Shown: in pieces, positions 37,639 through 46,235 of the stretch
How positions within the stretch are numbered: position 1 is the stretch's first letter
Layout: the number at the start of each line of letters is the position of its first letter
Origin: Buchnera aphidicola (Tetraneura ulmi)
Lineage (GTDB): Bacteria; Pseudomonadota; Gammaproteobacteria; Enterobacterales; Enterobacteriaceae
Length of the DNA: 64,000 bases
Assembly: GCF_964058925.1 (NCBI RefSeq)
Contig: NZ_OZ060366.1
Coordinates: forward strand, 286,308-350,307
Direction: 5' to 3'
Program-made: the position numbers and the translations under genes
The notes under the pieces: model-generated
Told to the model about the DNA's origin: nothing
The model's input: only the letters and a program-made list of their open reading frames with translations
The model's database searches: none

Positions 37639-37803
37639 ATGGCAGTACAAAAAAATAAACCAACTCGTTCTAAACGAGGAATGAGAAGATCTCACGATAA
37701 AATAAAAACACCTACTTTATCTATAGATAAACATTCAAAAGAAATGCATATTAGACATCACATAACTAAAAAAGGATACTTTAAAGGAAAAAAAGTGATT
37801 TAA
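37639..37803 (+). CDS. rpmF: 50S ribosomal protein L32
   Basis: A small gene of 54 residues. It begins [20 protein letters not shown], nearly identical to E. coli L32, and ends [17 protein letters not shown]. It is three residues shorter than E. coli (57). GAGG at 37630-37633 is the Shine-Dalgarno site. It lies 26 bp after rluC. plsX and fabH, which follow rpmF in E. coli, are absent; 193 bp of A/T-rich spacer separates it from fabD. Confidence 0.96.
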   Translation: MAVQKNKPTRSKRGMRRSHDKIKTPTLSIDKHSKEMHIRHHITKKGYFKGKKVI

Positions 37804-37996
37804 CAATTATCGATTTAAAAAAAAAATAAATTTAAATTAATCTAATTCTTATATTTTAAAAAATTAATAATTTAAATAATAAAATTATTTTATTTATTAA
37901 AAACTAAAAATTAAAAAATAAAACTTTTTTTTAGTTCTAAAAAACGATAAAAAAATTAATTAAAAGTATTTATTTATTAAAATAACGGATAAAGAA

Positions 37997-38931
37997 ATGA
38001 AATTTGCAATGATATTTCCAGGTCAAGGTATTCAAAGAATAGATATATTATTTGAATTATCTAAAAGTTTTCCTATGATTAGGAATACTTTCGATGAAGC
38101 TTCCAACTATATTAATTATAATTTATGGGAATATATTAGTAAAAATCATAAAAATAATTTAACAAATAACAAATATACACCAGCATTGATATTAACAAGT
38201 TCAGTTTCTCTTTATTATATATGGAAAAAAAAAATAAAAAAAAACCTAATATGGTGGCAGGTCATAGTTTAGGAGAATATTCAGCATTAGTTTGTTCCAA
38301 TTCTATTTCTTTCAAAGATGGATTAAACATTGTTGTAAAAAGAAATAAATTTATGAAAGAAGCAGCAAAAAATAATCCAGGTTCTATGATGGCAATAATT
38401 GGAATAAAAGAAAATATAATAAAAAAAATTTGTAATATTTTTTTTAAAAATGAGCTTGTTGCTATTTCCAGTGTAAATTCTGAAACTGAAATTGTTGTAT
38501 CTGGAAATAAAAAAAAATTATATAAAATAGAAAAAATATGCAAATTATTAGGAGCTAAAGCTGTTTTTCATTTATCAATTAATATTCCATCTCATTGTTC
38601 TTTAATGAAAAGCGCATCAAAAAAATTTTCTAAATTTTTAAATAATTTTATTTTTAGAAAACCTGATTTTCCAATTATCAATAATGTTGATATAAAATAT
38701 GAAAAATCTGATAAAAAAATAAAAAAAGCTCTAATAAGACAATTAATAGAACCAATAAACTGGAAAAAAAGTATAAATTTTATTTTAAAAAATAAAATTT
38801 TTTTATTTCTAGAAGTTGGAACTAGTAGAGTGCTATCAAATTTAAATAAAAATATAAAAAATTCTATTTCTATTTCTTTAAATGACAAAAAAAATTTTTT
38901 TTTAAATAATAAGAAATTAATTAGGAAGTAA
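37997..38931 (+). CDS. fabD: Malonyl-CoA:ACP transacylase FabD, frameshifted in a poly(A) tract
   Basis: Loads malonate on ACP. The first frame (37997-38272) encodes MKFAMIFPGQGIQ through LTSSVSLYYIWKKK and then runs out of frame. The second frame resumes with PNMVAGHSLGEYSALVCS, containing the catalytic Ser of GHSLG, and continues to the end with the active-site His region IPSHCSLM and QLIEPINWKKSI. The shift falls in A10 (38225-38234)-T-A9 (38236-38244). One added A gives IWKKKNKKKPNMVAGHSLGE, aligned without gaps to E. coli FabD (about 310 residues in all). All catalytic residues survive. Slippage rescue, recent inactivation or an undercall are possible. Confidence 0.88.
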
Positions 38932-38935
38932 AAAA

Positions 38936-39670
38936 ATGTATCAAAATAAAGAAATAGCTTTAGTTACTGGAGCAACAGGTACAATAGGACAAAAAATAGC
39001 AAAAGAACTATCAAAAAATGGAAAACTAGTAATTGGTTCTAGTAGAACTAAAAATGGAGTTAAAAAAATTAAAAAAATACTAAATAAAAGTGGAGAGGGA
39101 ATAATAATTAATGTTAAAGACCCTAATGATATTAAAAAAAAAATAAATTTTATAAATACTAAATTTGGATCTATCGATATTCTAATAAATAACATAGGAA
39201 TTAATTACAATAATTTATTATCTAAAATTTCTAATTTTGAATGGGAAGAAACATTAAAAATTAATTTAACTTCAGTATTTTACCTTTCACAATCGGTAAT
39301 AAAAAAAATGATAAAAAAAAGAAAAGGTAGAATAATTACAATAGGGTCTATTATTGGATCTATAGGAAACAGTGGGCAAATCAGCTATTCAAGCTCAAAA
39401 TCTGCATTAATAGGTTTTCATAAATCACTCGCTTTAGAAGTTGCATCACGAAAAATAACCGTAAATATTGTATCTCCTGGGTTTATTATATCGAATATGA
39501 CTAAAAAACTAGACAAAAAACAATTGAATACATACTTGTTAAAAATACCAATGCAACGTTTTGGAAAAGCTTCTGATATCGCTAATGTTGTATTATTTTT
39601 ATCTTCAAATAAATCTTCATATATTACTGGACAAGTAATTCATGTTAATGGAGGAATGCAAACAACTTAA
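38936..39670 (+). CDS. fabG: 3-oxoacyl-[ACP] reductase
   Basis: NADPH-dependent reductase of fatty-acid elongation. It has 244 residues, as in E. coli. Rossmann motif is TGATGTIGQKIA; NNIGINYNN is the family NNAG. The catalytic Ser lies in IGSIIGSIGNSG and Tyr/Lys in ISYSSSKSALIGF. The C-terminus is YITGQVIHVNGGMQTT. It starts 4 bp after fabD, implying co-transcription with fabD and acpP. Confidence 0.96.
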   Translation: MYQNKEIALVTGATGTIGQKIAKELSKNGKLVIGSSRTKNGVKKIKKILNKSGEGIIINVKDPNDIKKKINFINTKFGSIDILINNIGINYNNLLSKISNFEWEETLKINLTSVFYLSQSVIKKMIKKRKGRIITIGSIIGSIGNSGQISYSSSKSALIGFHKSLALEVASRKITVNIVSPGFIISNMTKKLDKKQLNTYLLKIPMQRFGKASDIANVVLFLSSNKSSYITGQVIHVNGGMQTT

Positions 39671-39710
39671 TATTATTTAAAATGTATTTGAATATTTTTT
39701 AGGAGATAAT

Positions 39711-39950
39711 ATGATAGATATTGAAAAAAAAATAAAGAAAATTATTTCTGTACAACTAGGAAAAAAAATAGAAAAAATATCTAGAAAATCATCTTATGTC
39801 AAAGATTTAGAAGCAGACTCTTTAGACATGATAGAATTTGTTATGAATCTAGAAGAAAAATTTAAAATTAATATTCCTGATGAAGATATGCAATATATAA
39901 AAACAATAGAAGATACAATTAAATATATAAAAAGTAAAATTGTTAATTGA
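39711..39950 (+). CDS. acpP: Acyl carrier protein
   Basis: It has 79 residues (E. coli 78). The phosphopantetheine attachment Ser is in LEADSLDMIEFVM near residue 37. FKINIPDEDMQYIKTIEDTI follows. AGGAG precedes the ATG. It is the acceptor for FabD and substrate carrier for FabG. The protein is more Lys-rich than the strongly acidic E. coli ACP. fabF, normally next, is absent; 272 bp of spacer precede tmk. Confidence 0.96.
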   Translation: MIDIEKKIKKIISVQLGKKIEKISRKSSYVKDLEADSLDMIEFVMNLEEKFKINIPDEDMQYIKTIEDTIKYIKSKIVN

Positions 39951-40222
39951 ATTAATTTATTCAAAACTAAGTAATTTTAAAATAATAATAAAATATCTAA
40001 AAAATAATTTTTAAAATTAATTCTTTTTAAATATAAAATTTAAAAGATACAAAAAATTAAATTTAATTAAAGATTAAAAAATAATTCTAATGCAATAAAA
40101 TATTAGAAAACTTTTATAAAATATTTTATAAATTTTAAAAATAAAAAAATAAAAAAAATATAATTATATGTTAAAATTAACTAATTAATAATAAAGTTAT
40201 TTAAAAAAACAATAAAAATAAT

Positions 40223-40861
40223 ATGCAAAATAAATTTATTGTAATTGAAGGAATAGAAGGATCAGGAAAAACAAATGCTTGTAAACAAGTCGAAAAATCT
40301 TTAAAATTATTTGGAATTAATAATTCCGTATTAATAAGAGAACCAGGTAGTACAAAAATAGGAGAAAAAATCAGAAAAATAGTAAAAGAAAAAAATATCG
40401 ATGAAAAAATTACAAAGAAAACTGAACTTTTATTAATGTATGCAGCTAGAACACAATTAATTGAAACTGTAATAAAACCGGAATTAAAAAAAGGAAGTTG
40501 GATAATTAGTGATAGATTTGACATGTCTTCAATAGCTTATCAGGGAGCAGGGTCTAGAATAAATATAAATTTAATTAATAACCTAAAAAAATTTTTAGTA
40601 GAACCATTATATCCAGACTTGATTCTATATTTAGATATTGACCCAATAATAGGGTTAAAAAGAATAAAAAAAAATAGAAAATATTTAGATAGAATAGAAC
40701 AAAAAAAAATTAGTTTTTTTATTCGTGCAAGAAAAAAATATTTAGAATTAATAAATTTAAATCCAACAGCAATAAAAATAAATGCAAATCAAAAAATTTC
40801 TATTGTAAATGAATTAGTACATAAAACCGTTAAAAAATGGTTGAAAAAAGTAAAAAAATGA
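40223..40861 (+). CDS. tmk: Thymidylate kinase
   Basis: Phosphorylates dTMP to dTDP. It has 212 residues (E. coli 213). The P-loop is IEGIEGSGKTNA, near 7-18. The DR motif reads WIISDRFDMSSIAYQGAG and the LID region follows GLKRIKKN. It overlaps holB by four bases (ATGA), the same pair order as in E. coli (tmk-holB). Confidence 0.95.
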   Translation: MQNKFIVIEGIEGSGKTNACKQVEKSLKLFGINNSVLIREPGSTKIGEKIRKIVKEKNIDEKITKKTELLLMYAARTQLIETVIKPELKKGSWIISDRFDMSSIAYQGAGSRININLINNLKKFLVEPLYPDLILYLDIDPIIGLKRIKKNRKYLDRIEQKKISFFIRARKKYLELINLNPTAIKINANQKISIVNELVHKTVKKWLKKVKK

Positions 40862-41835
40862 ATTTATATTCTTGGCACAAAAAAGTTTATTTAGAAATAA
40901 TTAAACAATATAAATATAAAAAAAGTCATCATGCTAGAATGATAATATCTAATCAAAACTTGGATATTATTAAATTAGTTTGGAATATTGCAAAATGGAT
41001 TTTTTGTTCAAAAAAAAAAAAATGTTCAGTATGTACAAGTTGTTTATTAATGGAAGCCAATTCTCATCCAGATTGGTATCATATTAAAAAAGAAACTAAT
41101 GAAGAAAGTATTGGAATAGATTTTATTAATTCTTTAAAAAAAAAAATTCTTCTTACACCGCAACAAAAAAATGGAAAAGTTTTCTTTTTTCAAAACTCTG
41201 AAAATCTAACAACAGCATCTGTTAACTCTTTACTAAAAATAATTGAAGAACCACCAAAAAATACTTGGTTTTTTTTTGAATATAATAATAATTATTATAT
41301 TCCAGAAACTTTGAAGAGTAGATGTTTATTACATTTTTTACCACCTCCTACTGAAAAAGAAGGAATTATTTGGTTAAAGAATCAATTTATAATAACAAAA
41401 CAAAATAATTATTTAATTTTATTAAGAACTTGTAATAGTTCTCCTATCGAATCAAAAAAACTATTTCAAAGTATCTTTTGGACATTAAGACTTGAGTTTT
41501 TCTTTTTATTAAAAGAATTTATAAATAAAGGTACTATAAAACCATTAATTTCAATTATTTCTAAAAAAGATAATTTTTTATTGATTAATAGTATTTGTTG
41601 TATTTTATTAGATTCAATAAAATACAAAAATAATCTAAATAAAAATTTGATTAATTTAGATCAAATAGAACTAATAAAAATCTTTTCTAAAAAACATACA
41701 TTCAAATGTTTAAATAAATCATTTAAATCTTGGATAAAATGTTACAATAGAATTGTTTCTATTACAGGAATAAATCAAGAATTATTAATAATAGAACAAT
41801 TTTTTTACTGGAAAAAAATATTAAATACATCTTAA
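40858..41835 (+). CDS. holB: DNA polymerase III delta prime subunit
   Basis: Clamp-loader subunit. It has 325 residues from the ATG at 40858, which overlaps the tmk stop (ATGA). An in-frame ATG at 40837 lies well inside tmk and is less likely. Features are the zinc cluster CSVCTSC (near 59-65), the SHPDWYHIKKE segment, NSLLKIIEEPPKNTWFF and LKSRCLLHFLPPP. The C-terminal helix VSITGINQELLIIEQFF matches E. coli. A run of 13 A (41010-41022) is kept in frame just before the zinc cluster. Confidence 0.92.
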   Translation: MNLYSWHKKVYLEIIKQYKYKKSHHARMIISNQNLDIIKLVWNIAKWIFCSKKKKCSVCTSCLLMEANSHPDWYHIKKETNEESIGIDFINSLKKKILLTPQQKNGKVFFFQNSENLTTASVNSLLKIIEEPPKNTWFFFEYNNNYYIPETLKSRCLLHFLPPPTEKEGIIWLKNQFIITKQNNYLILLRTCNSSPIESKKLFQSIFWTLRLEFFFLLKEFINKGTIKPLISIISKKDNFLLINSICCILLDSIKYKNNLNKNLINLDQIELIKIFSKKHTFKCLNKSFKSWIKCYNRIVSITGINQELLIIEQFFYWKKILNTS

Positions 41836-41865
41836 AAAATATAAAAAACTTAAAGAGTAAAACTA

Positions 41866-42647
41866 ATGCATTTAATAGATAGTCATTGTCATCTAGATAG
41901 AATAAATTTAAAAAAAATAAAAATGAATCTTGATGAACTGCTACAAAACGCAATTTTAAATAAAGTTAATTTTTTCTTAACCGTTTCTACTTCTATTAAA
42001 AATTTCAAAAAAATATCAAATTCAATAAAAAAAAAAACGTTTTTCATTCTTGCGGAATTCACCCATTATATGTTAAGAAAGTTGAAACCGATTCTTTAAA
42101 TTTAGAAAAATTTTCAAAAAAAAAGAAAGTAATTGCAATAGGAGAAACTGGTTTAGATTATTTCTACAATAAAACAAATATAGAATTTCAAAAAAAATCA
42201 TTTAGAAATCATATTCAAATAGCTAAAAAAACAAAAAAACCAATAATTGTACATTCAAGATCATCTATTCAAGATACTATTAAAATACTAAAAGAAGAAA
42301 AAGCAAATGATTGTAGAGGAATACTTCATTCTTTTTCTGAAAAAAAAATAAAATATGCGAAACAATTGCTAGATTTAGGATTTTATATATCATTTTCAGG
42401 AATAATTACTTTTAATAAAACTGATGAAATAAAAAAAGTTTTAAACTATATACCTTTTGAATCAATTTTACTTGAAACTGATTCACCATATTTATCTCCA
42501 TTTCCAAATAGAGGAAAAGAAAACCAACCTGCATATTTACCTTATATAGCAAAACGTGTAGCTAAAATAAAAAAAATCAAGTTTGAAAATCTAATCAATA
42601 TTACTACAAAAAATTTTTATGAATTATTTCCGAAAATTAATTCATAA
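41866..42647 (+). CDS. ycfH: TatD-family metal-dependent hydrolase YcfH, frameshifted in a poly(A) tract
   Basis: The first frame (41866-42099) begins [15 protein letters not shown], the metal-binding HCHLD of TatD proteins, and runs out of frame after a run of 11 A (42027-42037). The second frame resumes directly with [15 protein letters not shown]. It continues [39 protein letters not shown] and [12 protein letters not shown], and stays open to the stop at 42647. One added A restores a 260-residue protein (E. coli YcfH 265). It is a DNase-like hydrolase of uncertain substrate. No other lesion is seen. Confidence 0.88.
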
Positions 42648-42768
42648 AATACTATTTTAAAAAAAAACATGATTTTTTTAATTAAAAAATAAATTTATTT
42701 ATATGTAATTTTTTATAAAATTCAAAAAAAAATTTTATATTTTTTATTTTAAAAAAGAGAAAAAATTA

Positions 42769-44202
42769 ATGTTAAAAAATTCATTTTCTAGTTTACAAAA
42801 AATAGGTAAATCATTAATGTTACCTGTTTCTGTATTACCTATTGCTGGAATTCTATTAGGAATAGGTTCAGTAAAATTTTCTTTTTTACCTATTATAATT
42901 TCAAATATCATGTATAAATCAGGGGCATCGGTGTTTTTTAACATGCCTTTAATATTTTCTATTGGAGTAGCTCTAGGATTTACTAAAAATGATGGAGTAT
43001 CCGCATTAGCAGCTGTTGTATCATATGGAATTATGACTAGTACTATATCAACTATATCTCCATTAATAATACAAATAAAAAATTCAAATTTTCAACAAGA
43101 AAATTTTTATGATACTGGAATTTTTGGTGGCATCCTTTCAGGAATTTTATCTGCATATTTATTTAATAAATTTTATAAAATTCGTTTACCAGAATATCTA
43201 GGATTTTTTTCAGGAAAAAGATTTGTACCAATTATTTCTGGTTTTTTTTCAATAATTTTAGGAATTATATTATCTTTAATATGGCCTCCAATTGGACATT
43301 TAATTCAATTATTTTCAGAATGGTCTGCTTATCAAAATCCGATGTTAGCATTTGGAATTTATGGGTTAATTGAAAGATCTTTAGTTCCATTTGGTTTACA
43401 TCATATCTGGAATGTACCATTTCAAATGCAAATTGGAAACTATACGAATTCAACAGGACAAATTTTTCATGGGGATATTGCAAGATATATGGCAGGAGAC
43501 CCAACAGCCGGGAAACTCTCTGGAGGATTTTTATTTAAAATGTATGGTTTACCAGGAGCAGCTTTAGCTATTTGGAAATCCTCTAAAAAGGAAAATCAAT
43601 CAAAAATTGCAGGAATGATGATTCCTAGTGCACTAACAGCATTTTTAACCGGGATTACTGAACCAATTGAATTTTCCTTTCTATTAATTTCTCCATTATT
43701 GTATATAATACATGCTATTTTATCTGGATTAGCTTTTACTATATGTATTTTTTTTGATATGAGAGCAGGTACTAGTTTTTCTCATGGTTTAATAGATTTT
43801 TTAATCTTAAGCGGAAACAGCCATCGAATTTGGCTATTTCCTATCTTTGGAATAATTTACTTATTTTTATACTATTATATATTTTACACGTTAATTAAGA
43901 AATTAAATTTAAAAACCCCAGGAAGAGAGAAAAATATTTTTTTTTCTAAAATTAATAACATAAATGAAATTTCAAAAAAATTAATTATAGCTTTAGGGGG
44001 GAGAAAAAATATTGAAAATTTAGATGCCTGTATTACTAGAATTAGAATAACAGTAATTGATATAAATCAAGTTAATGTAAAAAAAATAAAAGAAACAGGC
44101 TCTGCAGGAGTAATTATATCTGGAGTAGGAATACAGATAGTTTTTGGAACAAAATCTGATCAAATAAAAATTAAAATGGAAAAATATATGAAAAATCAAT
44201 AA
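42769..44202 (+). CDS. ptsG: Glucose-specific PTS enzyme IIBC
   Basis: Imports and phosphorylates glucose. It has 477 residues, as in E. coli. The N-terminal IIC domain (about 1-385) has some ten membrane segments and conserved stretches [58 protein letters not shown] and [11 protein letters not shown]. The C-terminal IIB domain carries the phosphorylated Cys in [12 protein letters not shown] near 422. GAGA precedes the ATG. It feeds the glycolytic genes in the window. Confidence 0.97.
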   Translation: MLKNSFSSLQKIGKSLMLPVSVLPIAGILLGIGSVKFSFLPIIISNIMYKSGASVFFNMPLIFSIGVALGFTKNDGVSALAAVVSYGIMTSTISTISPLIIQIKNSNFQQENFYDTGIFGGILSGILSAYLFNKFYKIRLPEYLGFFSGKRFVPIISGFFSIILGIILSLIWPPIGHLIQLFSEWSAYQNPMLAFGIYGLIERSLVPFGLHHIWNVPFQMQIGNYTNSTGQIFHGDIARYMAGDPTAGKLSGGFLFKMYGLPGAALAIWKSSKKENQSKIAGMMIPSALTAFLTGITEPIEFSFLLISPLLYIIHAILSGLAFTICIFFDMRAGTSFSHGLIDFLILSGNSHRIWLFPIFGIIYLFLYYYIFYTLIKKLNLKTPGREKNIFFSKINNINEISKKLIIALGGRKNIENLDACITRIRITVIDINQVNVKKIKETGSAGVIISGVGIQIVFGTKSDQIKIKMEKYMKNQ

Positions 44203-44287
44203 TAAAAATAAATTAAAAAAAATACTAATATAATTAATTTTTTAATTTTAAAAAAATTATTATTTTTCGTAATATTTGTATAAAAAA

Positions 44288-44644
44288 ATGAAAAAAAAAA
44301 CAAATAAATATAATATATTTCAAAAAATTATTAAAAAAGAAATTAAGTCAAAAATTATTTATCAGAACGATAATCTAACAGCATTTGAAGATATAAATCC
44401 AAAAGCACCAATACATATTTTAATAATTCCAAATAAAAAAATAAAAAACATTAATCAAATTAATATTGAAAATAAAAATATTATCATAGAAATGATATTT
44501 ATTGCTGTAAAAATTGCAAAAAAAAAAAAAATAGAAAAAAAAGGTTATCGGTTAGTAATAAATTGTAACAAAGATGGTGGTCAAGAAATACCTTACTTAC
44601 ATATTCATCTTTTAGGAGGTAGAAAATTAGGATCAATAGGATAA
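44288..44644 (+). CDS. hinT: HIT-family purine nucleoside phosphoramidase HinT, triad altered
   Basis: It has 118 residues from the ATG at 44288 (E. coli 119). A TTG at 44276 in frame is a weaker start. Family segments are [38 protein letters not shown], and [15 protein letters not shown]. The HIT signature HxHxH reads [10 protein letters not shown] here: the first His is Tyr, while the second (nucleophile) and third remain. A run of 14 A (44518-44531) is in frame. It follows ptsG; in E. coli hinT (ycfF) is also downstream of ptsG. Confidence 0.92.
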   Translation: MKKKTNKYNIFQKIIKKEIKSKIIYQNDNLTAFEDINPKAPIHILIIPNKKIKNINQINIENKNIIIEMIFIAVKIAKKKKIEKKGYRLVINCNKDGGQEIPYLHIHLLGGRKLGSIG

Positions 44645-44727
44645 TAAATTAGAAAATAAAAAACATTTATAGAAATAAATATTTTCTATTTAATTAATTT
44701 AAAAAATAAAAAAACTTTAAAAAGTAT

Positions 44728-44822
44728 AAAATTCTCTTCTGAATAATTTTTCATAAAAAATATTTTTTAATTTTATTTATGACATTTATTTTTTGAAATT
44801 TTTAAAATCAGAAGAGAATTTT
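44728..44822. repeat. 15-bp perfect inverted repeat with 65-bp spacer, hinT/porin junction
   Basis: AAAATTCTCTTCTGA (44728-44742) is exactly complementary to TCAGAAGAGAATTTT (44808-44822). The arms contain five G-C pairs, unusual in this spacer sequence, and the interval between them is A/T-rich without a reading frame. It lies between the 3' ends of convergent hinT and the porin gene. It could be a bidirectional terminator with a long loop or a stable 3' RNA. Confidence 0.65.
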
Positions 44823-44872
44823 GTTTAAAATAACAAAAATAAAAGACAAGGATTTTTCTTAAAAAATAAATT

Positions 44873-46009
44873 TTAAAAATTATATTTTAAACCTAATCCT
44901 AAAAAATTATTTTTATAAATTTTTTGTTTAATTCCAAATAAGTCATTGTCTATTTTCAATAAATTTATTGTATAGTCAAGGTAAGCATCTAAATTTTTAT
45001 TAAAACTATAATCAGCTAAAATTCTAAACTTATTATTAGAACTAAATTTTTCTTTTTTTGGATGAATATTTTTATTTGAAACTAATAATTCATTTCCCTG
45101 TAAGTTAGAAAAAGAAACCAATGCACTAAAGTTTTTATCAAAATTATATCCTGATACTAATTGGATTAATCCATCATTTTTCAAAAATGTATTGTTATTT
45201 TTATTAATTACAATATTCTTATTTGTTCCAAGAATAAGTATTATATAAGATTTTTTAAAATCATATTTTGTAGACAACCCAAAAGAACTAGTTAATTTAC
45301 CTTTTTTATCTTCTATACTAAATTTAGGACGATCTTTTAAAAAATAAGATAAAACTGCAGAAAAACCTGAATTATTTTTTTTATTATTATAAACTATTGA
45401 ATAACCTATACCACTTAGTTCTTTTTCATGTTTTTTTGTAGAAAAACTAGAATATAAAGGATTACCTCGAAATTCTAAAGAAAAATTTAAAAATTTAGGA
45501 GAGAAATAAGAATTATTTGTTCGATACGTAAGGATATAGTTTTTTTTATCTAAAAAAATTTTATGATCTAAATTTATATTATTTTTATTAATATTATTTT
45601 TTTTTAATAAATATATTAAATCATGCATAACTCCATTATTACGACTATATTCAATTTCTCCAAAATTTCTAGAACGTATTCCAAAATAACCAAAATCATT
45701 TTTTTTAAATTTAGAATTAAAAAAGAAAGATTTTAATTCATTTAAATCAGAAATATAGTAAATATAACCATAACTAGATAAATCCTGAGTTATTTTTTTC
45801 TTAGCAAAAACAGAAACTGAAACATTTTCTTTATCTTTATTTAAATATATAAAACATTTTTTTTTTGAATAAGAAACATCTTGATTTTTTCTAATTTGAG
45901 TATTAATCTCTAGTTTATCACCTTTATTATTATATAACACTGAAGACTCTGAAAAATTAAAAGGTAACAATACAAAAAAAAATAATGTTAAAAAATTATA
46001 ATTCTTCAT
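44873..46009 (-). CDS. ompF: Outer-membrane porin of the OmpF/OmpC family (divergent)
   Basis: It has 378 residues (E. coli OmpF 362). A signal peptide MKNYNFLTLFFFVLLPFNFS is followed by SSVLYNNKGDKLEI, matching AEIYNKDGNKVDLY. Further matches are GYFGIRSRNFGEIEYSRNNG (family GLKYADVGSFDYGRNYG), a C-terminal FNKNLDAYLDYTINLL, and a final GLGLKYNF ending in Phe, the beta-barrel assembly signal. The constriction-loop motif PEFGG is absent; that stretch is Lys/Asn-rich. Porins let small metabolites cross the outer membrane. asnS lies upstream on the same strand, as ompF/asnS do in E. coli. Confidence 0.88.
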   Translation of the reverse strand: MKNYNFLTLFFFVLLPFNFSESSVLYNNKGDKLEINTQIRKNQDVSYSKKKCFIYLNKDKENVSVSVFAKKKITQDLSSYGYIYYISDLNELKSFFFNSKFKKNDFGYFGIRSRNFGEIEYSRNNGVMHDLIYLLKKNNINKNNINLDHKIFLDKKNYILTYRTNNSYFSPKFLNFSLEFRGNPLYSSFSTKKHEKELSGIGYSIVYNNKKNNSGFSAVLSYFLKDRPKFSIEDKKGKLTSSFGLSTKYDFKKSYIILILGTNKNIVINKNNNTFLKNDGLIQLVSGYNFDKNFSALVSFSNLQGNELLVSNKNIHPKKEKFSSNNKFRILADYSFNKNLDAYLDYTINLLKIDNDLFGIKQKIYKNNFLGLGLKYNF

Positions 46010-46235
46010 AAAAATTTATTATTTTACCATTTTGTTATATTAAAAAATACGAAAAATTCACTATTCATTTATTTTGTGTTTTAATAATTTTAAAAAAACA
46101 GTGATCTATTTTTAGATTAAAATAAATATAATTCTTTTTGATTAAAAAACAAATATTGTTTTCATAAAATTAAAAAAAATAAAAAATTAATTTATAATTT
46201 TTTCTATAAAAATTGTTATATCTACATTTTTTGTT

